From Paramicrobacterium humi (GTDB taxonomy: Bacteria; Actinomycetota; Actinomycetes; Actinomycetales; Microbacteriaceae), in NCBI RefSeq assembly GCF_900105715.1, contig NZ_FNRY01000001.1:1984001-2048000 (forward strand): a stretch of DNA of 64,000 nucleotides, read 5' to 3'. Position numbers and translations under genes: made by a program. Each line of letters opens with the position of its first letter. Position 1 is the stretch's first letter. The notes beneath the pieces were generated by a model. The model made no database searches. It saw only the letters and a list, made by a program, of their open reading frames with translations, and was not told where the DNA came from. This document shows positions 43,581 to 52,530 of this stretch, one piece after another.

Positions 43581-46500
43581 CAGTATTCGACCTCCTGGCT
43601 GCGGCGGCGGATAACCGTCACTTCGTCTCTCTGGTTTCCTGTGGGTCCGAGGTAGTTGAACGCGAACGACAGCTGACCGTAGCCGCCGATCAGGTGGCTC
43701 GGCTTGAGCAGAACGCGCGTGAGCGAGTTGTGGATGCCGCCGCGCAGCCCGCTCGTCTCGGCCTTCGGCACATCGACCGTTCGGTCCTTCGCGTGGTACA
43801 TGTACACCGTGCCCTCGGGCATGCGGTGCGACACGTTCGCGCGGGCGACGACGACGCCGTTGCGGTTGTACGCCTCGATCCACTCGTTGTCGCGCACGCC
43901 GATCTTCGCGGCATCCTGTGGCGACATCCAGATCGTGGGGCCGCCGCGACTGAGCGAGAGCATGAACAGGTTGTCCTGGTACTCCGAGTGGATCGACCAC
44001 TTCGAGTGCGGCGTGAGGTAGCGCACCGCGACCTCCGCATGCCCCTCGGAGCCTGCGGCGCCGGTCGGCTTCGTCGAGCCGACCTTCGCGTCGCCGTATA
44101 GGCGATACAGGTCGAGCGGCGGCCGGTAGATCGGCATCGACTCGCCGAGCTCGAGCATCCAGTCGTGGTCGAGGTAGAAGTGCATGCGCCCAGTGAGCGT
44201 GTGCCACGGCTTCTTGTGCTCGACGTTGATCGCGAACGCCGTGTAGCGGCGGCCGCCGTGCTCGCTGCCCGACCACTCCGGCGACGTGATGACGGGGACC
44301 GGCCGGGACTGCACGTCGGGGAAGGTCACGCGGTTGTCCTCGTTGCCGGCGGCGAGCTCCGCCATCGACTGGCCGGTGTGCTTCTCGAGCGACTTGAAGC
44401 CCTGCACGGCGAGGCGGCCGTTCGTCGTTCCCGAGAGGGCGAGGATCAGCTCGCACGCGCGCACGTCGGTGTCGAGGCGGACCTGACCGGCGTAGGGGCC
44501 GGCCGCGACGACGCCGTTGCTGCGCGCGAGGCGCTCGATCTCCGGCGTCGGGTCGTAGGTGATGCCCTTCGTGACCATGCCGGCCTTCGCCGTGAGCGGG
44601 CCGAGCGCGGTCATCTGGTTGGCGAGGTTCGGGTAGTCGCGCTCGACGACGATGAGCTTCGGCATCGTGACGCCCGGCACGAGAGGCAGGTCATCCTCGA
44701 CGGTGCCGTGCGGCGTCGCCATCGCGTCGGCCGTGTCGTGCGTGAGCGGCGCGGCGATGAGATCCTCCCGCACACCGAGGTGGGTGGCGGCGAGCTCGCT
44801 GAAGCGCTTCGCGATCGTCTGGAAGATGTCGAAGTCGGAGCGCGTCTGCCACGGCGGCTGGATCGCCGGGTTGAACGAGTGCACGAACGGGTGCATGTCG
44901 GTCGAGGACAGATCGTACTTCTCGTACCACGTCGCCGTGGGCAGCACGACGTCGGAGAACAGCGTCGTGCTCGTCATGCGGAAGTCGGAGGTGACGAGCA
45001 GGTCGAGCTTGCCCTCCGGAGCCTCCTCGTGCCACGTCATGGTGCTCGGCCGGCGGTCTCCCTCCGACTCGGGGGCGCGCACCGCGGCATCCGTTCCGAG
45101 CAAGTGCTTGAGGAAGTACTCGTTGCCCTTGCCGGACGAGCCGAGGAGGTTGCTGCGCCACACGTTGAGCACGCGCGGGAAGTTCTCGGGGGAGTCCGGG
45201 TCTTCGCACGCGAAGCGCAGGCTGCCGTCGGTGAGGCTGTCGATGACGTACTGCTGCGGCTCGACGCCCTTCGCGCGCGCCTCGTCGACGATGTTGAGCG
45301 GGCTCTTGTCGAACGTGGGGTAGCTCGGCATCCAGCCGCGCTTCGCCGACTCGACGAGGCAGTCGGCCGTCGTGCGGCCTTCGAACATGCCCCGCGCGAG
45401 GGGAGAGGCGAGCTGGTCGGCGGGCAGGCCGTCGTAGCGCCACTGGTCGGTCGCGAGGTACCAGAATGCGGTGCCGATCATGTTGCGGGCGGGTCGCACC
45501 CAGTCGGCGGCGAGCTGGTACTGGTTGTACCCGGTGAGCGGGCGGACCTTCTCCTGGCCGACGTAGTGCGCCCAGCCGCCGCCGTTGACGCCCTGGCAGC
45601 CGGTGATGGTCGTGAGGGTCAGGAAGGTGCGGTAGATCGTGTCGGAGTGGAACCAGTGGTTCGTTCCGGCGCCCATGATGATCATGGAACGGCCGCCGCT
45701 TCGCTCCGCGTTGTCGGCGAACTCGCGGCCGATGCGGGCCACCTGCTCGGCGGGAACCGACGTGATCTCCTCCTGCCACGCGGGTGTTCCCGGCGACGTG
45801 GGGTCGTCGTAGCCGGTCGGCCACGTTCCGGGCAGGCCGTCGCGGCCGACGCCGTACTGCGCGAGGAGGAGGTCGAAGACCGTGGTCACCGTCTTGCCGG
45901 CGACGGTCATGACGGGCACGCCGCGGCGGATGACGCCCGTGCCGCCCTCCTGCTCCTCGCCGGCCTCGGGCGTCACGTCGAAGCGCGGGAGGTCGATGGC
46001 GGCGGTCTGGCCGCCCCACGAGGGGGAGTCGAGGATCGACAGCAGCGGGTCGACGTCGCCGAGGTCGAGGTTCCACTTGCCCTCGTCCTCCTTGGCGAAC
46101 CGGTGCCCGAGCGAACCGTTCGGCACGACGGGAGTGCCGTCCTTGTCGAGAAGAACCGTCTTGAACTCGGGGTTCGCCGTGGCGGCATCCGCACCGCCGA
46201 GGTCGGAGGCGGTGACGAACTTGCCGGGCACGAATGCGTCCTCACGCTCGTCGAGAGCGACGAGGTACGGCGCGTCGGCGTAGCGCTTGAGGTACTCGGC
46301 GAAGTACGGGGTGCGGCGATCGACGAGGAACTCGCGCAGGATGACGTGGCCCATGGCCATGGCGAGGGCGCCATCGGTTCCCGGGTGCGGGGCGAGCCAC
46401 TCGTCGGCGAACTTCGAGTTGTCGGCGTAGTCGGGGGAGACCGTGATGACCTTCTGGCCGCGGTAGCGCGCCTCCGTCATGAAGTGCGCGTCAGGGGTGC

Positions 46501-47347
46501 GTGTCACGGGGACGTTCGAACCCCACATCATGAGGTACGAGGAGTTGAACCAGTCGGCAGACTCGGGCACGTCGGTCTGGTCGCCGAACACCTGCGGGCT
46601 CGCGACGGGGAGGTCCGCGTACCAGTCGTAGAACGACTGCATGGTTCCGCCGAGCAGGTTGATGAATCGCGCGCCGACGCCGTGGGACACCATCGACATC
46701 GCGGGGATCGGGGAGAAGCCGGCGACGCGGTCGGGCCCGTACTCCTTCACGGTGTGCACGTGCGCGGCGGCGACGATCTCGATCGCCTCGCTCCAGTCGG
46801 CGCGGACGAGGCCGCCCTTGCCGCGTGCCGACTTGTACGTGCGCGCACGCTCGGGGTCGGAGGTGATATCCGCCCACGCCTCGACGGGGTCGCCGAGCCG
46901 AGCCTTCGCCTCGCGGTACATCTGCAGCAGCGACGCGCGGATGTAGGGGTAGCGCACGCGCGTGGGGGAGTAGGTGTACCAGCTGAACGCGGCGCCGCGG
47001 GGGCAGCCGCGCGGCTCGTACTCGGGAGAGTCCGGCCCGACGGTCGGATAGTCGGTCTGCTGCGTCTCCCACGTGATGATGCCGTCCTTGACGTACACCT
47101 TCCACGAGCACGAGCCCGTGCAGTTGACGCCGTGGGTGGAGCGCACGACCTTGTCGTGCGACCAGCGGTCGCGGTAGAAGGAGTCGCCCGCGCGGCCGCC
47201 CTTGAGGTAGACGGAGCGCAAGTCATCGGACACTTCGCCCGGCCGCAGGTACCGGCCGAGACTCACGAGGGAGTCGGCGAGCGGCCCGTCCGTTCGTGCA
47301 CCCGAGTCGGTGCGGCTGAGCGTCGTGCCCCGATTACGTTTCGCCAT
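43580..47347 (-). CDS. narG: Respiratory nitrate reductase alpha subunit (Mo-bisMGD)
   Basis: A 1255-residue catalytic subunit that reduces nitrate to nitrite in the cytoplasm. N-terminal THGVNCTGSCSW holds the His/Cys ligands of the FS0 [4Fe-4S] cluster. YDWYADLPVASP carries the Asp that binds molybdenum (Asp222 in E. coli NarG). GAGTNHWFHSDT and NGGGWAHYVGQEK are cofactor-contact segments. There is no twin-arginine signal, as expected for the membrane-bound Nar type. ATG 47347 follows AAAGGACA. Needs the Mo-cofactor genes encoded just downstream in the window. Confidence 0.97.
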   Translation of the reverse strand: MAKRNRGTTLSRTDSGARTDGPLADSLVSLGRYLRPGEVSDDLRSVYLKGGRAGDSFYRDRWSHDKVVRSTHGVNCTGSCSWKVYVKDGIITWETQQTDYPTVGPDSPEYEPRGCPRGAAFSWYTYSPTRVRYPYIRASLLQMYREAKARLGDPVEAWADITSDPERARTYKSARGKGGLVRADWSEAIEIVAAAHVHTVKEYGPDRVAGFSPIPAMSMVSHGVGARFINLLGGTMQSFYDWYADLPVASPQVFGDQTDVPESADWFNSSYLMMWGSNVPVTRTPDAHFMTEARYRGQKVITVSPDYADNSKFADEWLAPHPGTDGALAMAMGHVILREFLVDRRTPYFAEYLKRYADAPYLVALDEREDAFVPGKFVTASDLGGADAATANPEFKTVLLDKDGTPVVPNGSLGHRFAKEDEGKWNLDLGDVDPLLSILDSPSWGGQTAAIDLPRFDVTPEAGEEQEGGTGVIRRGVPVMTVAGKTVTTVFDLLLAQYGVGRDGLPGTWPTGYDDPTSPGTPAWQEEITSVPAEQVARIGREFADNAERSGGRSMIIMGAGTNHWFHSDTIYRTFLTLTTITGCQGVNGGGWAHYVGQEKVRPLTGYNQYQLAADWVRPARNMIGTAFWYLATDQWRYDGLPADQLASPLARGMFEGRTTADCLVESAKRGWMPSYPTFDKSPLNIVDEARAKGVEPQQYVIDSLTDGSLRFACEDPDSPENFPRVLNVWRSNLLGSSGKGNEYFLKHLLGTDAAVRAPESEGDRRPSTMTWHEEAPEGKLDLLVTSDFRMTSTTLFSDVVLPTATWYEKYDLSSTDMHPFVHSFNPAIQPPWQTRSDFDIFQTIAKRFSELAATHLGVREDLIAAPLTHDTADAMATPHGTVEDDLPLVPGVTMPKLIVVERDYPNLANQMTALGPLTAKAGMVTKGITYDPTPEIERLARSNGVVAAGPYAGQVRLDTDVRACELILALSGTTNGRLAVQGFKSLEKHTGQSMAELAAGNEDNRVTFPDVQSRPVPVITSPEWSGSEHGGRRYTAFAINVEHKKPWHTLTGRMHFYLDHDWMLELGESMPIYRPPLDLYRLYGDAKVGSTKPTGAAGSEGHAEVAVRYLTPHSKWSIHSEYQDNLFMLSLSRGGPTIWMSPQDAAKIGVRDNEWIEAYNRNGVVVARANVSHRMPEGTVYMYHAKDRTVDVPKAETSGLRGGIHNSLTRVLLKPSHLIGGYGQLSFAFNYLGPTGNQRDEVTVIRRRSQEVEY

Positions 47348-47365
47348 CCCACTGTCCTTTCGATG

Positions 47366-47371
47366 TTCTAC
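47366..47371. promoter_or_regulatory. Half-site TTCTAC in the narK-narG gap
   Basis: TTCTAC stands alone; the expected GTAGAA five bases later is replaced by CGAACT. It may be a weak site or chance. Confidence 0.25.
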
Positions 47372-47400
47372 TTCCGCGAACTCTTCATCCTCGCGAATTC

Positions 47401-48729
47401 TCAGCTCGGCTTCTCCGCGTTCGGCCGTGTGTAATACCACCAGGCCAGCCACGAGCACACGGCGCACCAGATCGCGCACACGATGAAGAACGCGAGCGGG
47501 CTCATGACCGAGAGCGCCATTCCGACCAGGAACGGGCCGAAAGCGCCGATGGATGCCGTCCAGCCGATCGTGCCGCCCGCCTGCACCTTCGTGAAGATCA
47601 TCGGCATCTGTTTGAAGGTTCCGGCGTTGGCGAAGCCGGAGAAGAAGAAGATGATCATCATCCCGGTGAGGAAGCCCCAGAACTGGTTCACGCTCGTCGG
47701 AGTGAGGAAGAAGGCGGTGACGACGGTTCCGAGGGTCATGCCGAGACCGCCGATGAAGGTGAAGATCGCGCCGCCCCACTTGTCGCACAGGGGACCGCAC
47801 GCGGCGCGGATGCCGGCACCGAGCAGCGGGCCGATCCAGGCCCACGCGAGCGGGTTCGGGGCGTTCTCGAAGCCGCCGTAGACGTTGCGGATGATGAGGC
47901 CCGTCTGCGCGGCGAGGCCGGAGAAGGCTCCGAAGGACATGAGGTAGAGGGCCGACATGATCCACGTGTGCTTGAGGCGGAAGATGTCGAGCTGCTGTCG
48001 GAAGTTCGCGGTCACGGGCACGCGACGCAGGAAGACGATCGCGGCGACCGCGGCGAGCAGCACCCAGGGGATGAGGACGAGGCCGCCGTTGTGCAGCCAG
48101 ACGAGCGTGCCGTCGGTCTGCGACTGCGGCGTGAGCGCGGCGGTGCCGAGGAGGCCGAACCCGACGACCCACGGCACGAGCAGCTGCACGACGCCGATGC
48201 CGAAGTTGCCGATGCCGGCCTGCAGGCCGAGCGCGGTGCCCGAGAGCCGCTTCGGGAAGAAGTAGCTCGTGGAGGCCATGAGGCCGCTGAAGCTGCCGCC
48301 GCCGACGCCCGCGCTGAACGAGAGCGTCATGAGGAACCAGAACGGAATCGTGGGGTCGCGCACCGCGAACGTCCAGCCGAGCATGGGCAGCACGAGCAGC
48401 AGCGCCGACAGTGTCACGAGCGTGCGCGTGCCGAGGATCGGCGGCAGGAACATGAACACGAGGCGGATGAGCCCGCCCGCGAGACCGGGAAGCGCGACGA
48501 GCCAGTACAACTGCTGGTCGGTGAGGTCGTACCCGATGTCGTTGAGCCGCGGCGCGATGGCGCTCACGAGATACCACGTCGCGAACGCGAGGATCATCGT
48601 GTACGTCGTGATCCACAGCGTGCGCCACGCGAGCTTGCTGTCCCAGGTCTCCGGGTTCTCCGGGTTCCAGTTCGACAGGTCGGATTTCAGGCCAGCGGAA
48701 ACTCCCCCGATGTCGGCCTTTGCGTCCAC
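47401..48729 (-). CDS. narK: Nitrate/nitrite transporter (MFS, NNP family)
   Basis: A 442-residue transporter with twelve helices. The nitrate signature in helix 5 is AGVGGGSFSGLMAS and its helix-11 partner is FSGFANAGTFKQMPMIF. The start is GTG at 48729 behind AAGGGAGG. First gene of narKGHJI; 53 nt separate it from narG. The region upstream holds two copies of TTCTAC-N5-GTAGAA. It imports nitrate and exports nitrite. Confidence 0.95.
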   Translation of the reverse strand: MDAKADIGGVSAGLKSDLSNWNPENPETWDSKLAWRTLWITTYTMILAFATWYLVSAIAPRLNDIGYDLTDQQLYWLVALPGLAGGLIRLVFMFLPPILGTRTLVTLSALLLVLPMLGWTFAVRDPTIPFWFLMTLSFSAGVGGGSFSGLMASTSYFFPKRLSGTALGLQAGIGNFGIGVVQLLVPWVVGFGLLGTAALTPQSQTDGTLVWLHNGGLVLIPWVLLAAVAAIVFLRRVPVTANFRQQLDIFRLKHTWIMSALYLMSFGAFSGLAAQTGLIIRNVYGGFENAPNPLAWAWIGPLLGAGIRAACGPLCDKWGGAIFTFIGGLGMTLGTVVTAFFLTPTSVNQFWGFLTGMMIIFFFSGFANAGTFKQMPMIFTKVQAGGTIGWTASIGAFGPFLVGMALSVMSPLAFFIVCAIWCAVCSWLAWWYYTRPNAEKPS

Positions 48730-48873
48730 AGCGCCTCCCTTGACGGTATACGCCGAGCCCGACCGTCCCTCCCGATCGGGCTGCCTTGTCGGGAGCCTAG
48801 CGCACTACCAGTGGGGCAGGACAGGCTAACTCGGCGTGGCCCCGACTCGTATTCGAGGCCTCGTTACGCTAAT

Positions 48874-48890
48874 TTCTACAGCTCGTAGAA
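48874..48890. promoter_or_regulatory. Palindrome TTCTAC-N5-GTAGAA, copy 1
   Basis: TTCTAC-AGCTC-GTAGAA lies in the 255-nt gap between divergent narK and mogA, about 145 nt from the narK start. Same arms and spacing as copies at 48939 and 61696. Likely binding site of a dimeric regulator; which one is not known. Confidence 0.7.
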
Positions 48891-48938
48891 CGCTTTCGAG
48901 GGGGCGCGCGACCGTGTTTAATCGGGAATCCTCCCGTT

Positions 48939-48955
48939 TTCTACGAGTCGTAGAA
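48939..48955. promoter_or_regulatory. Palindrome TTCTAC-N5-GTAGAA, copy 2
   Basis: TTTCTACGAGTCGTAGAAA is a perfect 19-nt palindrome around one central G. It covers the expected -35 position of the mogA promoter (-10 TACACT at 48973), so binding would repress mogA or place an activator next to polymerase. Confidence 0.75.
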
Positions 48956-48972
48956 ATCTCGCCGCCATCGCC

Positions 48973-48978
48973 TACACT
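48973..48978 (+). promoter_or_regulatory. -10 hexamer of mogA (leaderless)
   Basis: TACACT ends 6 nt before the mogA ATG and no ribosome site is present, so the transcript probably starts at the ATG. Confidence 0.5.
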
Positions 48979-48984
48979 GTCGGT

Positions 48985-49470
48985 ATGAGCCGCCCAACGG
49001 ACCAGGCCGCCGTCATCACCGTCTCCGACCGCGCGGCGGCCGGAACCTACGCAGACGCCTCGGGTCCGCTCGCCGCGGAGCTGCTCGGCGCCGCCGGCTG
49101 GACGACGAGCGTCACCGTCGTGCCCGACGAGCAGGACGCCATCGCGGGCGGCATCCGCTCGGCCATCGACGCCGGCGCCCGGCTCGTCGTGACGACCGGT
49201 GGCACGGGCATCGGGGCGCGCGACGTGACGCCCGAGGCCACGGCGCCGCTCCTGCGCCTGCGCCTGCCCGGCATCGCCGAGCAGATCCGTCGCGTCGGCG
49301 CCGAGAAGCTGCCGCAGGCTCTGCTCTCGCGCGGCATCGCCGGCATCTGCGGCGACGCGCTCATCGTCAACCTCGCCGGCTCGCCCGGCGCCGTCCGCGA
49401 CGGCATTCCGGTCGTCCTCGGGGTCGCCGCCCACGTCGTCGCGCAGCTGGACGGTGGTGACCACTCGTGA
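48985..49470 (+). CDS. mogA: Molybdopterin adenylyltransferase (MogA/MoaB family)
   Basis: A 161-residue cytoplasmic enzyme that adenylates molybdopterin before metal insertion. AAVITVSDRAAAGTYADASGP, LVVTTGGTGIGARDVTPEA and the late NLAGSPGAVRDGI match the family and its MPT-binding loop. Single-domain form. Its stop overlaps the moaE start (GTGA). Confidence 0.93.
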   Translation: MSRPTDQAAVITVSDRAAAGTYADASGPLAAELLGAAGWTTSVTVVPDEQDAIAGGIRSAIDAGARLVVTTGGTGIGARDVTPEATAPLLRLRLPGIAEQIRRVGAEKLPQALLSRGIAGICGDALIVNLAGSPGAVRDGIPVVLGVAAHVVAQLDGGDHS

Positions 49471-49901
49471 TCGCCTTCGCGCGCGTCAGCGACGCCGACC
49501 TCGATCCCGCCGCGCACCTCGATGCTGTCGCGGCGCCCGAGCAGGGTGCGACGGCCCTGTTCGTGGGGACCGTGCGGGACAACGATCCGGATGCCGCCGG
49601 CCGCGTCGTGCGACTCGACTACTCCGCGCACCCCGACGCCGAGCGGATCCTCGCCGAGATCGCGGCCGGACTCGACGGACCGGGACTGCGCATCGCGGTG
49701 AGCCATCGGGTCGGATCGCTCGACGTGGGTGGCCTTGCCATCGTCGCCGCGGTATCGTCGGTGCACCGGGCTGATGCCTTCGACGTGAGCCGCGCGCTCG
49801 TGGAACGCGTGAAGGCGGAGCTCCCGGTGTGGAAGAAGCAGGTCGAGAGCGACGGGTCCTCGTCGTGGGTCGGCCTGGGGAGGCTGGCTCGTGAGCACTG
49901 A
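49467..49901 (+). CDS. moaE: Molybdopterin synthase catalytic subunit
   Basis: A 144-residue large subunit of MPT synthase, which adds two sulfurs from MoaD thiocarboxylate to cPMP. GATALFVGTVRDNDPDA, SHRVGSLDVGG and the active-site Lys in ELPVWKKQ are present. GTG start, coupled to mogA by a 4-nt overlap; its own stop lies inside moaA. Confidence 0.94.
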   Translation: MIAFARVSDADLDPAAHLDAVAAPEQGATALFVGTVRDNDPDAAGRVVRLDYSAHPDAERILAEIAAGLDGPGLRIAVSHRVGSLDVGGLAIVAAVSSVHRADAFDVSRALVERVKAELPVWKKQVESDGSSSWVGLGRLAREH

Positions 49902-50904
49902 TCCGTTCGAGGGCCCGCTCGTCGACCGGTTCGGCCGCGTGCACCGCGACCTGCGCATCTCGCTCACCGACAAGTGCAACCTGCGCTGCACGTACTGCAT
50001 GCCCGCTGAGGGCGTTCCGTGGCTCGCGAAGCAGAACCTGCTCACGACCGACGAGATCGAACGCGTCGCCCGCGTGCTCGCTCGCCTCGGCATCGTCGAG
50101 ACCCGGCTCACGGGCGGCGAACCGCTCTTGCGGCCCGACGTCGTCGACGTCGTGCGCCGCCTCGCGCGAATCGAGGGGGAGCGCGGCCCGCTGCGGGTCT
50201 CGATGACGACGAACGGCATCCGCCTCGACCGGCTCATGGACGACCTCGTCGACGCCGGCCTCGAGCGGCTCAACATCAGCCTCGACACCGTGCGGCCCGA
50301 CCGCTTCGCCGAGCTCACCCGCCGCGACAAGATCGAGGACGTCTTCGCGGGAATCGAGGCCGCTCGCGCCTCCGGTCTTCGCCCGCTCAAGCTCAACACG
50401 GTCGCGATGCGCGATGTCAACGACGACGAGTTCTGCGACCTGCTGCGCTTCGCGAAGGCTCACGACGCGGAGCTGCGCTTCATCGAGCAGATGCCGCTCG
50501 ACGCGGGCCACATCTGGTCGCGCGTGAAGATGGTGCAGGGTGAGGAGATCCTCGAGAAGCTCTCGGCCGAGTTCACGCTCGAGGAAGTGGGCGAGCGCGG
50601 CTCGAGCCCCGCGCAGCTGTTCCTCGTCGACGGCGGTCCGACGACGGTGGGCGTCATCGCCTCGGTCACCGCGCCGTTCTGCGGAGCCTGCGACCGCGTT
50701 CGGCTTACGGCCGACGGTCAGCTGCGCAATTGCCTGTTCGCCCGCGAGGAGTCCGACCTGCTCGGGCTGCTGCGCGCCGGCGGAAGCGACGAGGACATCG
50801 CCCGGATGCTGCGGCAGAACATCGAGGGCAAGCGCGCCGGGCACGGCATCGACGATCCCGGGTTCCTGCAGCCCGACCGCCCGATGTCGGCGATCGGCGG
50901 CTGA
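49891..50904 (+). CDS. moaA: GTP 3',8-cyclase, radical SAM
   Basis: A 337-residue enzyme that makes the first Moco intermediate from GTP with MoaC. The radical-SAM cluster is C29-NLR-C33-TY-C36. The C-terminal second cluster CGACDRVRLTADGQLRNC is complete, and the protein ends in the Gly-Gly tail (SAIGG) that MoaA needs for catalysis. GTG start overlaps moaE by 11 nt. Confidence 0.96.
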   Translation: MSTDPFEGPLVDRFGRVHRDLRISLTDKCNLRCTYCMPAEGVPWLAKQNLLTTDEIERVARVLARLGIVETRLTGGEPLLRPDVVDVVRRLARIEGERGPLRVSMTTNGIRLDRLMDDLVDAGLERLNISLDTVRPDRFAELTRRDKIEDVFAGIEAARASGLRPLKLNTVAMRDVNDDEFCDLLRFAKAHDAELRFIEQMPLDAGHIWSRVKMVQGEEILEKLSAEFTLEEVGERGSSPAQLFLVDGGPTTVGVIASVTAPFCGACDRVRLTADGQLRNCLFAREESDLLGLLRAGGSDEDIARMLRQNIEGKRAGHGIDDPGFLQPDRPMSAIGG

Positions 50905-51007
50905 GTCATGCGGCGTAATGTGACGGCGCGGTGCGCTAGCCAAGCCGTGTGACGCGGCATCCGTAACACTCGACCGATGCGGGCCGGCACAGTGTGAGGA
51001 TCGGGAC

Positions 51008-52036
51008 ATGACTTCCTCACTCGACTCGCTTCCCATCCTTGACCTGTCCCGACTCGACGCCGGCCCCGACGAGGCCGACGCGTTCCGCGCCGAACTGCGT
51101 CAGGTGACGCACGACGTCGGCTTCTTCTACCTCGTCGGGCACGGCGTGCCGCAGGACCTCATCGACGAGGTGCTCGCGGTCTCGCGCCGCTTCTTCGACC
51201 TGCCCGAGGAGCAGAAGCTCGCGATCGAGAACACGGGCAGCGCTCAGTTCCGCGGCTACACGCGCGTCGGCGGCGAGCTGACCCACGGCGACGTCGACTG
51301 GCGTGAGCAGATCGATATCGGCGTCGAACGGGATGCCGTGACGGCCGAGGGCGCCGCCGACTACTGGCGGCTCGAGGGGCCGAACCTGTGGCCCGAGCAG
51401 CTGCCCGAGCTGCAGCAGGTCGCGACGCGCTGGATGAACGAGCTCGGCGCCGTCGCGCTTCGCCTGCTGCGCACGTGGGCGCAAGCGCTCGGCGCGCCCG
51501 ACGACGTGTTCGACGAGGCGTTCGCCGAGGACCCGTTCTCGCTGCTCAAGATCGTGCGCTACCCCGGCGAGTCGAACCCCGAGCCCAAGCAGGGCGTCGG
51601 CGCCCACCGCGACGGCGGCGTGCTCACGCTCCTGCTCGTGGAGCCCGGGAAGGGCGGGCTGCAGGTCGAGCACGAGGGGGAGTGGATCGAGGCGCCCTCC
51701 GTGTCCGGCGCGTTCGTCGTCAACATCGGCGAGATGTTCGAGCTCGCGACGGGCGGCTACCTCAAGGCGACGCTGCACCGCGTGATCTCGCCGATCATCG
51801 GCACCGATCGCATCTCGATCCCGTTCTTCTTCAACCCGAAGCTCGACACCGTCATGCCGCAGCTTCCGCTCAGCCCCGAGCTCGCCGCGGAGGCGCGCGG
51901 ACTCTCGGTCGATCCGACGAACAGCCCCATCCTCGACACGTACGGCGACAACGCGCTGCGCTACCGGCTGCGCGCCCACCCGAACGTGGCCGAGGTGCAC
52001 CACGCCGACCTGCTCGCGGCACGCGCCGCGCAGTAG
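51008..52036 (+). CDS. 2-oxoglutarate/Fe(II) dioxygenase, isopenicillin-N-synthase-like
   Basis: A 342-residue non-heme iron oxygenase. Iron ligands are His and Asp in GVGAHRDGGVLTLLL and a distal His in KATLHRVISP; the co-substrate Arg-x-Ser is in GTDRISIPFFFNP. The N-terminal FFYLVGHGVPQDLIDEVLAVSRRFF is the DIOX_N domain. The family includes plant-like hydroxylases and ACC-oxidase relatives; the substrate cannot be told. It sits between two Moco gene groups but has no known part in that pathway. A start at 51008 follows GTGAGGATCGGGAC. Confidence 0.9.
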   Translation: MTSSLDSLPILDLSRLDAGPDEADAFRAELRQVTHDVGFFYLVGHGVPQDLIDEVLAVSRRFFDLPEEQKLAIENTGSAQFRGYTRVGGELTHGDVDWREQIDIGVERDAVTAEGAADYWRLEGPNLWPEQLPELQQVATRWMNELGAVALRLLRTWAQALGAPDDVFDEAFAEDPFSLLKIVRYPGESNPEPKQGVGAHRDGGVLTLLLVEPGKGGLQVEHEGEWIEAPSVSGAFVVNIGEMFELATGGYLKATLHRVISPIIGTDRISIPFFFNPKLDTVMPQLPLSPELAAEARGLSVDPTNSPILDTYGDNALRYRLRAHPNVAEVHHADLLAARAAQ

Positions 52037-52054
52037 AAGGGCGCGCGCGCCGCG

Positions 52055-52291
52055 CTACCCGCCGGCGAAGGGCGGCAGCACGTCGACCGTCGCGGCATCC
52101 GGAACCGTGTCGTCGTCGGTGAGACGGCTGCCGTCGACGAGAAGCGAGCAGCGGCCGAGCACGCGCGCGAACTCGGCGCCGTGCTCGGCCGTGAGCGCCG
52201 TGCGCAGCGCGCCGAGCGTGATCGGGCCGGCGAGGCTGCCTTCCTCGCGCCCGGCCGCGTCGGCGGCGCCGGCGAAGTAGCGGATCCTCAC
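52055..52291 (-). CDS. moaD: Molybdopterin synthase sulfur carrier subunit
   Basis: A 78-residue ubiquitin-like protein (MRIRYFAGAADAAGREE...) ending in PPFAGG. The Gly-Gly tail is activated by MoeB and carries the sulfur given to MoaE. Overlaps the upstream DUF6457-like gene by 4 nt. Confidence 0.92.
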   Translation of the reverse strand: MRIRYFAGAADAAGREEGSLAGPITLGALRTALTAEHGAEFARVLGRCSLLVDGSRLTDDDTVPDAATVDVLPPFAGG

Positions 52292-52530
52292 GACTGCCTC
52301 CGCTCGATGAGCTCGCGGGTCGTCGCGGCGGCGGCATCCGGTGTCATGCCCTTCGCGACGGCGAGGCCGACGAGGTAGGTCGTGAGCGGACCGGCGGGGC
52401 GCGTGATGCCGTGCGCGGCGTCGCGCGTGAGATCGAGCAGCAGGCCCGTCGGCACGTCGGCGGGGTCGAGCCCGAGCGCGGGAGCCAGCTCGGCGACCCA
52501 GGCGTCGAGGTCCTCAGGTGTGTCAGGCAT
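52288..52530 (-). CDS. Small DUF6457-like protein linked to mobA
   Basis: An 80-residue helical protein (LDAWVAELAPALGLDPADVP, LLLDLTRDAAHGITRPAGPLTTYLVGLAVA). Proteins of this kind are found next to, or fused with, molybdopterin guanylyltransferases in actinobacteria. Its start lies inside the end of mobA (8-nt overlap), and it overlaps moaD. Function unknown. Confidence 0.78.
   Translation of the reverse strand: MPDTPEDLDAWVAELAPALGLDPADVPTGLLLDLTRDAAHGITRPAGPLTTYLVGLAVAKGMTPDAAAATTRELIERRQS

Noticed and set aside
44165-47434. A 1089-residue open frame on the plus strand opposite narG
   Set aside because: It is Arg/Val/Glu/His-rich shadow sequence with no domain; narG on the minus strand has full family conservation.
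47348-48628. An upstream extension of the narG frame
   Set aside because: The frame stays open into narK but the sequence is not conserved; ATG 47347 has a good ribosome site and is followed by the NarG N-terminus.
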